64,000 nucleotides of DNA from Cephalopachus bancanus (GCA_027257055.1 JAPVLO010000040.1:2254501-2318500); one strand, 5' to 3'; positions 24,605 to 36,394 are shown, numbered from the stretch's first letter. Program-made: numbers and translations. The notes: generated by a model not told the origin, from the letters alone.

Positions 24605-25108
24605 TGGGGTGTCCAACCTTTTGGCTTCCCTGAGCCATGTTGAATAAAGGGGAATTGTCCTGGGCCGCACATAAATTATATAATATAGCTAGTGTCTATA
24701 CATAATAAGACTTCCTCTTTATATTTTTAGTATAAAGCTAGAAAAATGACAACAACATAAAACTGGTGGGAAATTTAACCTTGCTTTTGCAAAATGAATT
24801 TATTCATGTCTGGGTCAATGGAAGTGGTCGCAATTCTTAGTGAGTTCTCCAGGTGGTCATCAGAAATATTTGTTCGAATTTTGCTCTTTGTGTCTTCCTA
24901 ATTGAAAAAGCTGCTCACAAGTGTATGTACTGCCAAAATTCAATGTCATGAAAAAGGCATGATGGTGAGCTTCAAAAATGGAGCTACACATGGGGTCATG
25001 AAGAAAATAAACTCTAAAGAACACACGATGTTAAAAGATTTTGTGGGGCCGCATTGCTAGCTGTCCTGGGCTTCATGCAGCCTGTGGGTCACAGGATGGA
25101 CATGCCTG
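24605..25108. mobile_element. hAT-superfamily DNA transposon, 504 bp
   Basis: Left end 'ggggtgtccaaccttttggc' and right end (reverse complement) 'caggcatgtccatcctgtga' are inverted-repeat-like. A perfect 8-bp target duplication 'cattatac' flanks it (24597-24604 and 25109-25116). The interior contains 'gggccgcacataaattatat' and 'ggggccgcattgctagctgt', typical of Charlie/Tip100-type non-autonomous elements. The subfamily is not assigned. Confidence 0.75.
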
Positions 25109-25224
25109 CATTATACACTAGTGGAGGGAAAACAGGAAAAGAATAAGGTCAAGGTCTTCTCCACCTTTGTATGAAGGGAAAGGGTGAAATGGCTTTTGTT
25201 TGCACAGCCATCCTGTTGGGCGGC

Positions 25225-25481
25225 ATAGTCAAAATCAATGGTTTTGACAGGTCAGGAAGTTTCTTGATCAGCCAACCTGGCCCATCCAGTTCTTCTCTTT
25301 GAAAGGCTTTCTTTTGTCCACTTTTCTCTAAAGAACACACGATGTTAAAAGATTTTGTGGGGCCGCATTACTAGCTGTTCACATTTGGACAAAAGAAAGC
25401 CTTTCAAAGAGAAGAACTGGATGGGCCAAGTTGGCTGATCAAGAAACTTCCTGACCTGTCAAAATAATTGATTTTGACTAT
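25225..25481. repeat. 96-bp inverted repeat with a templated 65-bp spacer
   Basis: Arms 25225-25320 and 25386-25481 are reverse complements with 3 mismatches. The 65-bp spacer contains 25326-25378, a 52-of-53 match in direct orientation to 25012-25064 inside the neighbouring hAT element. It is not a transposon: there are no terminal motifs or target duplication. It looks like a replication template-switch product. Confidence 0.9.
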
Positions 25482-28304
25482 TCCACATTTGTGACAGACA
25501 TTGGGACAGTGTCCCCTCCCTGGCCTGCAGTCATTAGCTGCCCGGTTCCTGTTGTCTCAAATGCCTGGGAAGTTGTGCAACCATTGACCCGCACTGGCCA
25601 GGACTGCAGTTCCTCCTGCCATACAAATCCCCTAAAATTTCAGTCATCTGTAGTTTGACTCAATTTCTGGAAACACCACTGGCTGGTAACCGAAGACAAG
25701 AGCTTTTTGAGTCAGAGTCCATAACTCTGGGTACACCCTTGACGTTTTTGCTGCTTATTAATAGGTCTCAAAGCTTTGCCCATTCCTGTATTCCTTAGCT
25801 AAATGACTTCCATTTCGATGACTGGCTCAGTAGAGAGGCAGAAACCATCTGTCCCGTGTGCTCCAGCTGTAAATCGGAGTGTACAGAGAGGGTATTTTGG
25901 GAGGAATACGAGAGGTCAGTCTTCACCAATTTTTTAGCTAATTCTGGGCCACAATCTTATTTCCACTTGTATTTTCCAGTTTCACCAGCTTTATTGGGGC
26001 AAGGAACTGGGCTTTTGCACATTTACAAGCCTCATAAATCTGATTCTCAGTGATCTTGGATGGCTGCCGAGAGGCAAAAAATGCCTCTAAACAAAATGCC
26101 TACCATGCTCCCTCTTTAACAAGGATCAGCCTGCTTGGAGGGTTGCCACTCTACTGCAGTTCAATAGTGAAAGCCGCGTGGAAGGAAATGCTTCCTATCA
26201 TCCTGATACTGTCTCCCAGGTTCTGGAAGTGCGGGTCTCAGAATGTTTGGGTCTGAGGTTTTAGATACACGTCGTAACAATTAACTGACCACTCTGTTAC
26301 TACTGCAGAGGAAGGACTGCCAACTTCCCAGATCTGACAAGGCACTCACTGTCTCACATCCTCCATCCCACCTTGATCCAGACGAGCCTGTGTTATAAAG
26401 CTTGTCACTTCCAAGCACTATCAGTAAGAGAACGCCTTCAAAAGAACTCAACCAAAAGTCAATTAAGAAGAGAGAGAACAGAACGGAAGAGACAGAGGGG
26501 AGAGGAAGAGAAGGAGAAGTGGGGGGTGGGGGAAGAGGAAGAAAAATATAGGCCTAAAATAGAAGGAAATTCAAGGCAGAAACTGGCCAAGACACATCCA
26601 GACCTAGGGGCTCAGCTGACACCATCAGTCTCTGTTTCCTACAGGCTTTGCCTCTTTTCCTGCGTGTTGACTTCATTCTCAGTTGGGCTTTCGGTAATGG
26701 TTGTGAAAAAGATGCCTTCTACATACCCCCGACTAATATTTTTTTTTTAGTTATGAACCCTGAAAAAAGAAGACCATTTATTTCCCGGAATCTATATATT
26801 GTTTTTCGTAAGAGAAGATTTCAGTCCCTGCTTGCCTCTCTCACTCTTGTTCTCTCTTCTATGCTCGATGTCAGGAAGAGGGCAAGGTTCCCATGGAAAA
26901 CAGGAGTTTGAATGGGAAAAACAAGTAAGCGGAGTCAGTAGGGTCAGATATTGGTATTATAGAGGACACAGTGTCTTTACATTTTTAACCTGAGCTAACC
27001 TTGAGAGATTTCTCCAGCTGTGGCATAAGAAGGGACCACCCAGTAAAGACTTTTAGCCTCTTCCATGACGAGAGACTTCCAGCCATTTTAGGGAACTTGG
27101 TGAGGCACAGAATGACCTGACTGCTCACACACATGAGCCTCACAATTACCTTTCCTCTGGGTCCTAATGTCTGGGGCCCTGTTTCTGAGACTTGACAACT
27201 CCCAGAGGAAGGTGTTATTTCATAGCTACTTGGCAACTTAGGCCCTGCTGTGGTGTTCGCCCAGCCACCAAATGCCCTGTGCTCGATGATAGGGTGTCCC
27301 GCCACCCCACCGTTATGTCCCAGACTCCAAGGCACAGCGAATCCATGCTTCCAATGTCTCGGATAGTCTTGGGGCAATGAGCCCCCTCACCCAAAACCCA
27401 GGCAGGAAGACATGGTGTCTACAGACAGACTCAGTGACAAATCCCAGCTGAACTCCATCACTGTTCCTCTCTAGTGAAAGAATTTTGCCCTGGAACCAAA
27501 CATGTGCCTTAAGGGTGCCTCTTCCCTTAAGGTCAGCTGTCCCTCAGTTATTCCTCAGACCCACGGGTTGACAAATCCCATGAGGACTTTCTACAGGGCC
27601 TGCCTTCACACCCTCTGATCCCACTTGGTTGTAAAATGAAGGGGTTGCTTCCAGAGTTTTGCCCGAAAGGAAACTATTGCGTGTGTTTCTTTTAATTCCA
27701 GGGAGTTACTTGGTGGAGACACTGTCTTTTCTTTTTGAAGTCTAGACCACGTTCCAAAGTCAACAGTGAGGTCAGTTCTCTGTTACAGCCATGATGAAGT
27801 CCGCAGTTGCCAGCCCGGCCGTTCCTCAGAGCTGCTTCCAAATGTAAGGCCCCAAGGCATACTGGGAACAGAAATTGCTTCTTTCTTATAAATACTTTTT
27901 CCTAATTTGTTTTAAGTCCTAGTGCTTAGTGTTGGAAATATAGAAAATACACTTTTGTCGAGAAGAAAGCTAGATCCCCCGAAATATTAATGTTGACTGC
28001 TTTTAACAATTTAGTGGGTTTCTGACTTAGAGCAAAAAAGGAGCGAATTCCTGGGCGGAAATTCAAGAAGAAGTATGAGCCCAGGTGTGGGGTGGCCAGT
28101 TGTGCCCATTGTGTTCCAGTTTTCTGCCTTCTTTTCAATGTCTGCTTTGCCCTCAGTGCAGCTTCTCTTTGTAGCTGAGGTCGTGTGTTTATTGCTCATC
28201 CCTGGCATCAGGGAGAGAAGAAGCATCTCCATTCACAGAGGTCTTCTCCTGAGATTTGGATGGGATACTGAAGCCTTAGGGGAGGAGGAGGAGGAGGAGG
28301 AAAG
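25482..28304. other. No recognised gene or repeat; purine-rich tract at 26450-26545
   Basis: A 2.8-kb stretch with few recognisable repeats. 26450-26545 is almost all purine and gives a low-complexity open frame (from 26373). A pyrimidine tract followed by 'cctacag' at 26638-26644 resembles a splice acceptor, but no exon with family similarity follows. 28282-28300 is a (GGA)n run. Confidence 0.4.
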
Positions 28305-28315
28305 CACATACAACT

Positions 28316-28624
28316 AGCTGGGCTCGGTGGCTCAGCCTGTAATCCCACGCTTTGGGAGGCTGAGGTGAGTGGATTGCCTGAGCCTGCGGGTTCGAGACCC
28401 GCCTGGGCAACTTGGCGAGGCCTCATCTCTACAATAAAAAAAAACAACAAAAAACTAGCCAGGCATGGTAGCGTGCGCCTGTAGTTCCAGGTACTTGGAA
28501 GGCAGAGGCGGAAGGATGGCCAGAGCACAGTAGGTCGAGGCTGCGGTGGCCGGGAGCAGCCACTGCACTCCAGACTGGGAGACGGAGTGAGACTCCAACT
28601 AAAAAAAAAAAAAAAAAAAAAAAC
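28316..28624 (+). mobile_element. Alu SINE (tarsier-like variant), young-looking
   Basis: Dimeric Alu with a long pure A-tail and perfect 11-bp target duplication 'cacatacaact' (28305-28315 and 28625-28635). Confidence 0.95.
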
Positions 28625-28635
28625 CACATACAACT

Positions 28636-29255
28636 TAGTTCACACACTTATTTTGCAGGCGTCTTCTGAGTTATGAAGGACAACATATATGAAGGCAACA
28701 TACGCTTGACAGTTATTCACTGTTAGAAGTAATTATCACCATGTGCATTCCACTAGTACGTGTGTCCCTTGTTTTTAATCTTGTACACAATGCTTTTCTC
28801 AGTTAAGGGCAAGTACTTGCCAGAGTGGTTACAACACAGTTTTGATGTCTAATCAGATGAACAGAATGAGACAATCCCAACACGACACATGAGAGGAATG
28901 GGGCCGAGTCAGTTTATATACTAAGGAGAGTGGGAGTAAAGAGGGGAGACAGGGAAGGGCAAAGTTAGATGACCTGGAATCCAGAAGGAGGGGGTGGGAA
29001 GGGGCATGTGAGTGATTCTGGAACAGAGGCAGGATAGGAATGAGCTGGGATTCGGGGAAGAAGATGGAGAAAGGCAGATGTGAATTACGACTGGATCTCT
29101 GCCAAAGTTCCCCAAAAGACCCAAGCGAAGTCTGGAATTGCTTTCTGAAAATGATACTTAGTAGCCGGACTGGGCTTCTTTAAATGTGAATTCATAGAGA
29201 GAGTCTGGACCACCTGTAGACACAGATTATACTAGGGTTACAGGGTAATTTATAT
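28636..29255. other. No recognised feature
   Basis: Unassigned. 28930-29090 is purine-rich (GA/GGA-biased). Confidence 0.4.
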
Positions 29256-29257
29256 AT

Positions 29258-29560
29258 TATCTCCCTTTTCTACTAGAGCATAAAATGCTTGGAAGTAAAA
29301 TACAAAATGGCCTTATTAATAATCTTTAGCACAATGCTGGTCGTAAGGTAGGCACTCATTGCTGACTTTAACTAGAGAGGAGATAGAGGGGAAGAAGGAT
29401 GATGAGTCTATTAAGCACCTACAATAACCAAACCCTCTACACACAAAGTTGAGGAAAAAAAAGTTCAAGGAGATCAAGGGCCTTGTCCAGAGTATGAGCC
29501 AGGGTTCAAATCCAGATCTGTGTGACTGGGATTCATAATTTTAACATTATTCCACAGGGA
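29258..29560 (+). repeat. MIR/L2-like relics
   Basis: 29258-29370 has the phrases 'ctttagcacaatgctggtcg' and 'taaggtaggcactcattgct'. 29395-29560 has 'tattaagcacctacaataac' and 'gagccagggttcaaatccag', both typical of MIR. Confidence 0.5.
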
Positions 29561-30019
29561 CTGAAGAAATCAGGAGTTCTGAGCTGGGAGGAGGGGAGAA
29601 GGGTGTTACTCACAGATCAATGACTGCCTTCCCTGCTGTTTATAAAGTCCCCATGACCTCCCCACAGCCTACCAGAGTACATGGCCTACAATGGGTGCTG
29701 ACTAAGCATGTTTCCTGAATCCATGAAGGAGTGCATGAACATGATAAAGAATTCAGAAGCCAAAGGGAGATGCAGAGAATGGGACAGAGAGAAAAGGTGG
29801 AAACAGAGAGAGAGAGCTATGACAGTAAGAAAACTGAGTTGGGGGAAAAGGAATAAGACAGCACCCAGAGAGTGTCAAGAGAGAAGTGCACGAAGAGGAA
29901 GAAAGAAAGACAAGGATCTATCATTCTTGTGGGGAAAGCAACAAGAAAAATAACAGATCAAATGTGCCTTGGGTGCCATTTAATTATTAAAAAAAACACA
30001 CACAAAAAAACCCGGGGAG
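29561..30019. other. No recognised feature
   Basis: Purine-rich stretch. Open frames here are basic and low-complexity, without a family match. Confidence 0.4.
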
Positions 30020-30021
30020 TG

Positions 30022-30115
30022 GATTACAATTTTATAGCTGAGAAAACTGGGGCACAGAAAGGCTATGTCACTTGCCTAAGTTCGCACAGTGAGGAAGTGG
30101 AAGCACCCAGCCCTC
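30022..30115 (+). repeat. MIR fragment
   Basis: 'ttttatagctgagaaaactg', 'gggcacagaaaggctatgtc' and 'acttgcctaagttcgcacag' follow the MIR 3' half closely. Confidence 0.6.
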
Positions 30116-30464
30116 AACTGAGGTGGTCTGTCTCCTGGGACCACGCTTCTAACTGTTGCTCCTGGGAGAAGAGCAAGGTGGCTCCTCAGAGAACTGGGGA
30201 TGCAATTTGAGGCACTTGAAAGAGACCATGGCGAACTCTTTCCTAGAACCTACCCAGGACTAGAGAGTCTTGTCTGCTTTCCCCCCTCTCCCCACTCCTC
30301 TGGCCCAGAGAATTCTTCATGGACTTTCCCCTTGCCCTCTGCTCTCACTACTTTTCCTCAAAACAAGCTCCAGATGGCAAGTGCTTTTCCCTTCCGTGAC
30401 CTTTTTCACATGGTTCCCTTAGCTTAGACCATTGCCCTGCCTTCTCTAAGAGAGAGCCCTCTCA

Positions 30465-30650
30465 GTGTTTCCAGTTCAGATAGGTGGCACCTCCTCCAGG
30501 AAGCCTTCCCTGATGTACCCCATTTCCCCTCCCTGGCTTCTTCTCGGGGCACTCCTCCACTGGTCTCCTCAGGACAGGCTGTGAATTAGACTTGCATTGC
30601 CTGCTTACCTGCCTGCACCCTTCCTGAGCAGTCCCTCAGTGCTCACGAGC
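30465..30650 (+). repeat. L2-like LINE fragment
   Basis: 'cacctcctccaggaagcctt' followed by 'ccctgatgta' and a C-rich stretch is the hallmark of the L2 3' region. Confidence 0.55.
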
Positions 30651-31500
30651 TGAAGGAGCTGATGGCATCAGATGGAGGAGGTTGATGCAGAGGGCTCAGC
30701 TTAGATTATGGCAGGGAGGCGTGGCCATACCAGGTAAGGCCAGGGCTCCGGTGATTCCCTCAGGATGGGGGCAGGGTCTCTGTGGAAGGTATTCGGGGCA
30801 GAGCAGCAGGAAGAGTTGGAGAAAAAGAAAGTCATCAGAACACCATGGGCCAAAGACACATTGGAGATGCTGAATATGCTTCAGGACAGGAGTGCTTGCA
30901 TGCTGGGCAGAGCTGGCGGGCCCAGGGACTCCACCCTAAGGAAGGACACAGGATGGGGCACTTGAGGTGTTTTCACTCTTGTGGAAGACGCATTCCCTCT
31001 GTTTTCTGTGGATCCCTGGAAGGAAAGGTGAGCTCAGAAGGGGGTGTTTTAATGCAACGTAGAGTCCTCTGGGATTCTGCATTAGGAGGGGCAGCCTTGG
31101 GACAAATGAGCTCCACCCCCACGCCCGCAGACTGAGGCTTGTGCTCAGACTGTTGGAGGGAGTGGCATCAGATGGGCAGGGCTGGGTGGAGTTCCCCCAA
31201 GCCTCTTCACGGAGCTGTCAGGCATGGGCAACCAGCCCTGCACTGGCCACCTCCACGTGGCATTCCATGCTGCTTGGTTAGAGCCCAGTACTTTTCCTTC
31301 TTGCCTACGGGGACCCCGAGGCTCAGAGAGGATGACCCCTTCATTGAGTGAGAGGTAGAACTGGAATTCAGGTGGGGTCTACCTCACTCTCATCACAACC
31401 ACGTGGGTCCCATTACGGCCATTCACTTTCTGATCTCTGAAATGAAGACATTCCGTTTGAAAACCTAGAGAGGTGAGGGGGAAAGAGACAAGGGTCAGAT
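30651..31500. other. No recognised feature
   Basis: GC-moderate sequence with several chance open frames (up to 117 codons). 31300-31370 holds a short MIR-like phrase 'gaggctcagagaggatgacc'. Confidence 0.4.
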
Positions 31501-31504
31501 GGAG

Positions 31505-31800
31505 ACAGAAAGTCAGCCGCATGAGTTCAGACAAGCACCTCACCTCCTGTGATCCTCAGTGCAGGGGGGAGAAGGGAAGCATCTGTGCTACCTGCCTCCT
31601 GGTATTGTTCTGGAATTAAATGAGCTGACTCACGGAGATCACACCGAGCAGTGCCTGCCTCGTAGGCGGTGCTCGGAAAGTGTTACTATCCCTGCTGCTA
31701 CTGTTGCTATTGTTACTGCCACTGCTGAGACTACTACCGCCATTATTACTATGAATATGGTCACACCACTGCTGCTACCAGGAGTGCTGTTACTACTGCG
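31505..31800 (+). repeat. MIR relic followed by a degenerate trinucleotide tract
   Basis: 31510-31690 fits MIR ('ggaattaaatgagctgactc', 'agcagtgcctgcctcgtagg'). 31685-31800 is an imperfect run of CTG, TAC and ATT triplets, probably grown from the MIR tail 'gttactatt'. Confidence 0.5.
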
Positions 31801-32924
31801 GTGCCACTTCTGCTGTTTTGAGAAATCCTACCAGACCAGACATGGTGTCCCTGGGAGCTATAAAGATATCATATTGAGGAAGAGGTACTCTTCCTGGGGG
31901 CTTAAAGTATTCGATTTGGAGGCCGGTACGATTTCCAATGCAAACTCTACCATTACTCTTCAGGTAGCGAGGTCTGAACTTCACGTCTCCTACGCAAAGT
32001 GAGAATAATTGGGAAACTGCTAGGGGAGGGAGGGGCATACCTCATCAACAAGGGTATCTGCAACAACAAGGGTATCAGTGTTTGTATACCTAACCCTGAA
32101 TTGTACCCCACATCTTTATAATACATAAACAAATAATAGTAAGAGAATAATTGATATGCAGCCGCCATCACTACCTTACGTTAAGAATCAAAGGTTATTT
32201 AAAGTAGCTTGTAGTTCCTATTGCAATGGGAATTTATTGGGATGATGTATGTATCGAGGAGATGCAGAAGGTTGGTGATGGGGATGGATGGGTTCAGAGA
32301 TGCTACTCAGTGCATACTGAGAAGTGTTCTTCATCTAGAGGCATAGTCGTGGAAATAAATATCATAGAATCTTAGGACTGGAGCGATGACAAGGGTTGGG
32401 ATAAGATGATGTGTGCGTTAAGAGAACAGAATACCCAGAGCCGCTTAGACAGCCCCTGCACCAACCACGCTCTCCTTTCTCAGACACTCTGACATCATTC
32501 TCAATTACCAGTCCATTCCTGCTTGGCCTCCTCAAGGGCCACTGGGAAGCAGGGTTTTCCTGCTAAAAAGCAACCCCAACTTCTTGCCTTCCTGACAGCC
32601 GTTCACTGCCCTGTCAGATGCTGAATAGTATATGTGCATCTGTTCAATTGCACACTCAGAAGCTGGTCACTTGGAAGCTTCTGGATTACCTGGGTGCCTG
32701 AGCGCCCACCCTAGCCCCAGCCCTGGAGCTGTCTGTCCAATAAGTGGGTTTGCTGGGAAGCAGAGTCTAGCGGCTGGGGTGGTCCATCTTGTTCCTTGCC
32801 CCTCACTGCTCACTGGGGTCTTTCATGAGCTCCTTAACTGTATGGATCACCCCTGGTATATTGCTCACACTAGAAGGTGGGCTTTCTCCCTAAACTTTTT
32901 CCTCTATTTGTAGTGACATGTTTA
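31801..32924. other. No recognised feature
   Basis: Unassigned. A small tandem pair 'caacaagggtatc' occurs near 32047-32075. Confidence 0.4.
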
Positions 32925-33017
32925 TTTGTCTGTTACCTACCGAGTTTCTTTCTGCACCAGACTCGGCTTCATGAGGACAGTCCTTTCCATTCAGTGTAGT
33001 ATCCACAGTGCCCCCAG
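32925..33017 (+). repeat. L2 3' end, left part (split)
   Basis: 'cagactcggcttcatgagga' and 'cagtgtagtatccacagtgc' match the L2 3' end ('gactgtgagctccttgaggg', 'atccccagtgcctggcacag'). The hAT element at 33018 cuts it. It resumes at 33708. Confidence 0.6.
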
Positions 33018-33707
33018 CAACAGTCCTCAACTTTTTCGGCATCAGGAACCGGTTTCATGGAAAACAATTTTTCCATGGACTGCGGCGGAGGGGGCGGGGG
33101 AATGATTCAAACGCATAACATTTATTGTGAATTTTATTTCTATTATTACTGCATTGTAGTATATAATGAAATAATTATATGACTTACCATTCAAAAAAGA
33201 GGCATGGCGGGAAGCGGTAAGTAAAATAATGGACTAAAATAAGTGTCATATACTGACTTAAACCCAGCCACCAGATGCCATTGAAGTGCATCAACTCACC
33301 ACTCACTGACGGGGTTTTGATACGAGTCTGCCAGCAATTGATTGATGATGGCCTCTGTCAGTCAAAACTCACTGCTCAAGTTCATCTGCATTTGCAGCCG
33401 CTTCCCAGCACTAGCATCGCTGCCTCAGCTCCACCTCGGATCATCAGGCATTACATTCTCATAAGAAGGGTGCAACCTAGATCCCTCGCATGCGCGATTC
33501 ACAATAGGCTTTGTACGCCTGTGAGAATCTAATGCCACTGATGATCTGACCGGAGGCGGAACTCAGGTGGTAATGCCAGCAATGGGGAGAGACTAGATAC
33601 AGATAAAACTTCGCTTGCTCGCCTGCCACTCACCTCCTGCTGAGCGACCCGGTTCCTAACAGGCCACAGATGGTACTGGACTGTGGTCTGTGCGTCGGGG
33701 ACCCCTG
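33018..33707 (+). mobile_element. MER1/Charlie3-like hAT transposon, nearly full length
   Basis: Collinear over its full length with the copy at 6559-7288, including 'caattgattgatgatggcct', 'tagcatcgctgcctcagctc' and 'aacctagatccctcgcatgc'. It ends 'gtcggggacccctg'. The target is inside an L2 3' end, whose two halves join correctly when it is removed. Flanking 8-mers are only partly alike. Confidence 0.85.
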
Positions 33708-33775
33708 CCCTACAGCATGTTTGGTGCATAGTAGGTGCTTAATTTATATCTATTGCAGAATGAATGAATGAGGGC
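33708..33775 (+). repeat. L2 3' end, right part (split)
   Basis: 'tggtgcatagtaggtgctta' and 'gaatgaatgaatgagg' are the L2 terminus that continues 32925-33017. Confidence 0.65.
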
Positions 33776-34355
33776 TTTTAAAAAGAGGAAACAAAAGCCC
33801 CAATACATTCATCCATAGAACCATAGCGTTTGAACGCTGAAGGAGACTTTAACAATAGCATTTACTATTCACTCTATTCTGTGGTCCTAGCTGCAAAATC
33901 TGAACAAATGGCTACATCACTCCTCTTAAGCAAAGCTGGAGAGATACGCTCTGTGCATCAGCTGCTTGTTTGGTTTATTTATGAAAGGTTTGTTGAAAAG
34001 ACACCTGCCCGACATCCTTGGCCTTGGGTTCCAGTCCCGTCTGGTTCCTGGCATTGCAGGTTAGCTGAGCAAAACACTTTATGTTTGAATGTCAGTCCCT
34101 CATGGACAACCAGATGAAGCTGGATTATACAGCACTCAGTGCCTGTGCTTTTTGACCTCATTTTATTTTCTCCTGTGTTATGCTCTGTTTTCATTTCTGC
34201 TCACTTGTTCAAAGGATCAAGGCTGAAATATTTTGTCTAACTTTCCTTACGAATGAATAAATGCTGTCATCACAGGAGTTCATTCAACATAAAAGAGCAA
34301 GTTCAGCCCCTTTTCTCTCCCTGATTTTCTGCCTTCTACGATGAGATGACGTAGT
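33776..34355. other. Unassigned, with a weak MIR relic near 33995-34130
   Basis: 'ttgggttccagtcccgtctg' to 'catggacaaccagatgaagc' is faintly MIR-like. Otherwise nothing is recognised. Confidence 0.35.
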
Positions 34356-34357
34356 AG

Positions 34358-34510
34358 GAAGGCCCTTGTCAGATGCCAGTCCCTCAACCTTGGCCTTCCC
34401 AGCTTCCAGAACTGTGAGAAATATATATCTACTCCTTATAAATGACTCAGTCTGTGGCATTCTGTTTCAGCAGGACAAAACAGGCCAAGACACCCGATTA
34501 GTAGTGCTAA
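34358..34510 (+). mobile_element. MaLR-type LTR fragment (3' part)
   Basis: 'accttggccttcccagcttc' then 'cagaactgtgagaaatatat' and 'ggcattctgtttcagcagga' follow the 3' region of MST/MLT1-type LTRs. It is only a fragment. Confidence 0.6.
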
Positions 34511-35625
34511 TGAATGGCCAAACCAGTGTTGGAATTCTGTTCCACCTGATCCCAAAATACTCCCAAGCTAGGACTAAAAGTTCCTATGTCTGGCTTTAAA
34601 TCTAGTACTTTCCTCACCATCTTGCTTGCTGTGCGAGGTTTGGCCGATTTTTTTTTTTTTTTTTTTTTTGGAAGCTTAGAAAAAAAGTAGTCCTCACTGG
34701 ATGGTTGTTGGTTGTTAGAGTGAAATAGGACATCTTCTAGAAAGTATGCTGACTTTGGAATGATGTGCTCACAAATGGTGTCCTCAGTGTGAGTGTCAAA
34801 GGCTTAGCAATGGACTACAGAGTGCAAATGCCTTGGCTTTTCACGGGATAATAACAGTGCCATCGGGCAGTTGTCAAGAGAGGCCTCATGGGGACAGTAA
34901 TAATTAAATTGGGACCTGAAGGGTGGCATGTGTTGCACGCACCACATTAGGACAATCCCAAGTCCACTCATAACAGCTTCTTTCCTTGCCTTCCTTTCCA
35001 TACTTCCTTATAGGGTACTGGTGACCACAAGGCCCAGTCTGCCTAATGGAATGCAAGAAGTTCCTTTAAGAGACTCAGCCGGTAGGCTCTTCAGCCCAGC
35101 ACTCACACTTTCATCTCCTTACCTGGAATGTGGACGTCTGGAGATGCAGCAGCCCTCAAGTGACCATGAGGATAAAAGCCGTAACACCAAACAGGGACAT
35201 GGTAGGGACTGGGTCTTTCATGGCTGCCAATATTACAGTTTCACAAAAGACAAAAAAAAATCTTTAGGTGGTAAAACTCCGGTTGCGTGAGTTGCCTTTT
35301 ATTTGCCACTGAATACGTTTCCAATCACCAGGTGAAAACCAGAGAGATGGTGACACAAACAAGGTGGGGGAGGGGGGCGGACAGGGAGGACAGGAGAGAG
35401 AGTAGCTAAAGGAGTCACTTTAGATCGTGCCAAGATCCTTGTGGACATGGGCACTGGGTGGTTGCTGGCTCAGTAGGAGGGGCTCATGATCTGTATTCGA
35501 ATCCATCCATCCTTCCACGTCATGCTTCATGAGGGGTTTCAAAGACTGCCAAATGCCTGATCCAGAGTGAGCGTTCATTACTCAACTGGAAAGAGTCTTA
35601 AGCATGACTCTCTTTTAAATGCACT
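34511..35625. other. No recognised feature; poly-T at 34648-34670
   Basis: The isolated T-run has no attached SINE body. The remaining 1 kb is unassigned. Confidence 0.4.
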
Positions 35626-35629
35626 AGTA

Positions 35630-35815
35630 AATGATTCGCCTGCATGGCCTCAGTTAATCCTCCCATGGCTGCTGAGAAGACGAGTGCTATCCTAGCCTCA
35701 TTTTACAGAGGAAATGGAGGTCTAGAAACATATGTCCAAAATTTTTGACCTAAGATTCAAGCGCAGGCCACTAACTCCCAGCTCTGGGCTTTAATCCTTG
35801 TGTTATACTGAAAAT
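35630..35815 (-). repeat. MIR relic, probable
   Basis: 'cagttaatcctcccatggct', 'cctcattttacagaggaaat' and 'gcgcaggccactaactccca' resemble MIR; the order fits the second half. The strand is uncertain. Confidence 0.45.
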
Positions 35816-36076
35816 CATATATCTGGACTTCTCTGAAAGCTGACGGGAGCACACACACGCAAAGTTGTTCAGTCTCTTCCCTGCAGTCCCACATGCCTCC
35901 CTAAATCTATGCAGAATCAAGATGTAATTGTCAAGATCATGGACTTCTCCACAGAGCTGTGAGCACCTCTCAGCCAGGGACCAGGTCTAATTCAGCTTCA
36001 TATCCCAGTGCCTAGTATGTTTTCTGAATAAACATCAAATGAGAAAATAAGTTAACTAATTAAAAACAAAAGTTAG

Positions 36077-36394
36077 GCTAGGCAAGGTGGCTCACAGCTA
36101 TAATCCCAGCTATAATCCAAGCACTTTGGGAGGCCAATGCAAGAGGATTGACTGAGCCTAGGATTTCGAGAGCACTTTGGCGAGACTCTGTCTCTACAAT
36201 AAGTCAAAAAGTGAGCCAGGCATGGTGACATGCACCTGTCGTCCCACCTACTTGGCAGGGTGAGGCAGAAGGCTCCAGGTTGAGACTCCAGGTTGAGACT
36301 GAGCCTTCCAGGTTGAGACTGCCATAGCTGTGATTGTACCACTGAACTCCAGCCTGGGCAATGGAGTAAGACTCCGACTCAAAAAACAACAGAA
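36077..36394 (+). mobile_element. Alu SINE with internal triplication
   Basis: Dimeric Alu, flanked by 'acaaaagttag' / 'gcaaaggttag'. It carries a duplicated 'agctataatcc' near 36098-36119 and three copies of 'ccaggttgagact' (36275-36287, 36288-36300, 36308-36320) in the right arm. Confidence 0.88.

Noticed and set aside
25225..25481. The inverted repeat as a transposon or foldback element
   Set aside because: It has no target duplication or terminal motif, and its spacer copies a neighbouring element, so a local rearrangement explains it better.
26373..26750. 125-codon open frame after a splice-acceptor-like 'cctacag'
   Set aside because: The frame is driven by a purine-rich low-complexity tract. 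The acceptor-like site is a common chance motif and no recognised exon follows.
31559..32002. 147-codon open frame with a Thr/Ala/Ile-rich middle
   Set aside because: It covers a MIR relic and a degenerate trinucleotide tract; the composition explains the open frame.
34648..34670. Poly-T tract as a possible SINE tail
   Set aside because: No Alu or other SINE body lies on either side, and no target duplication was found.
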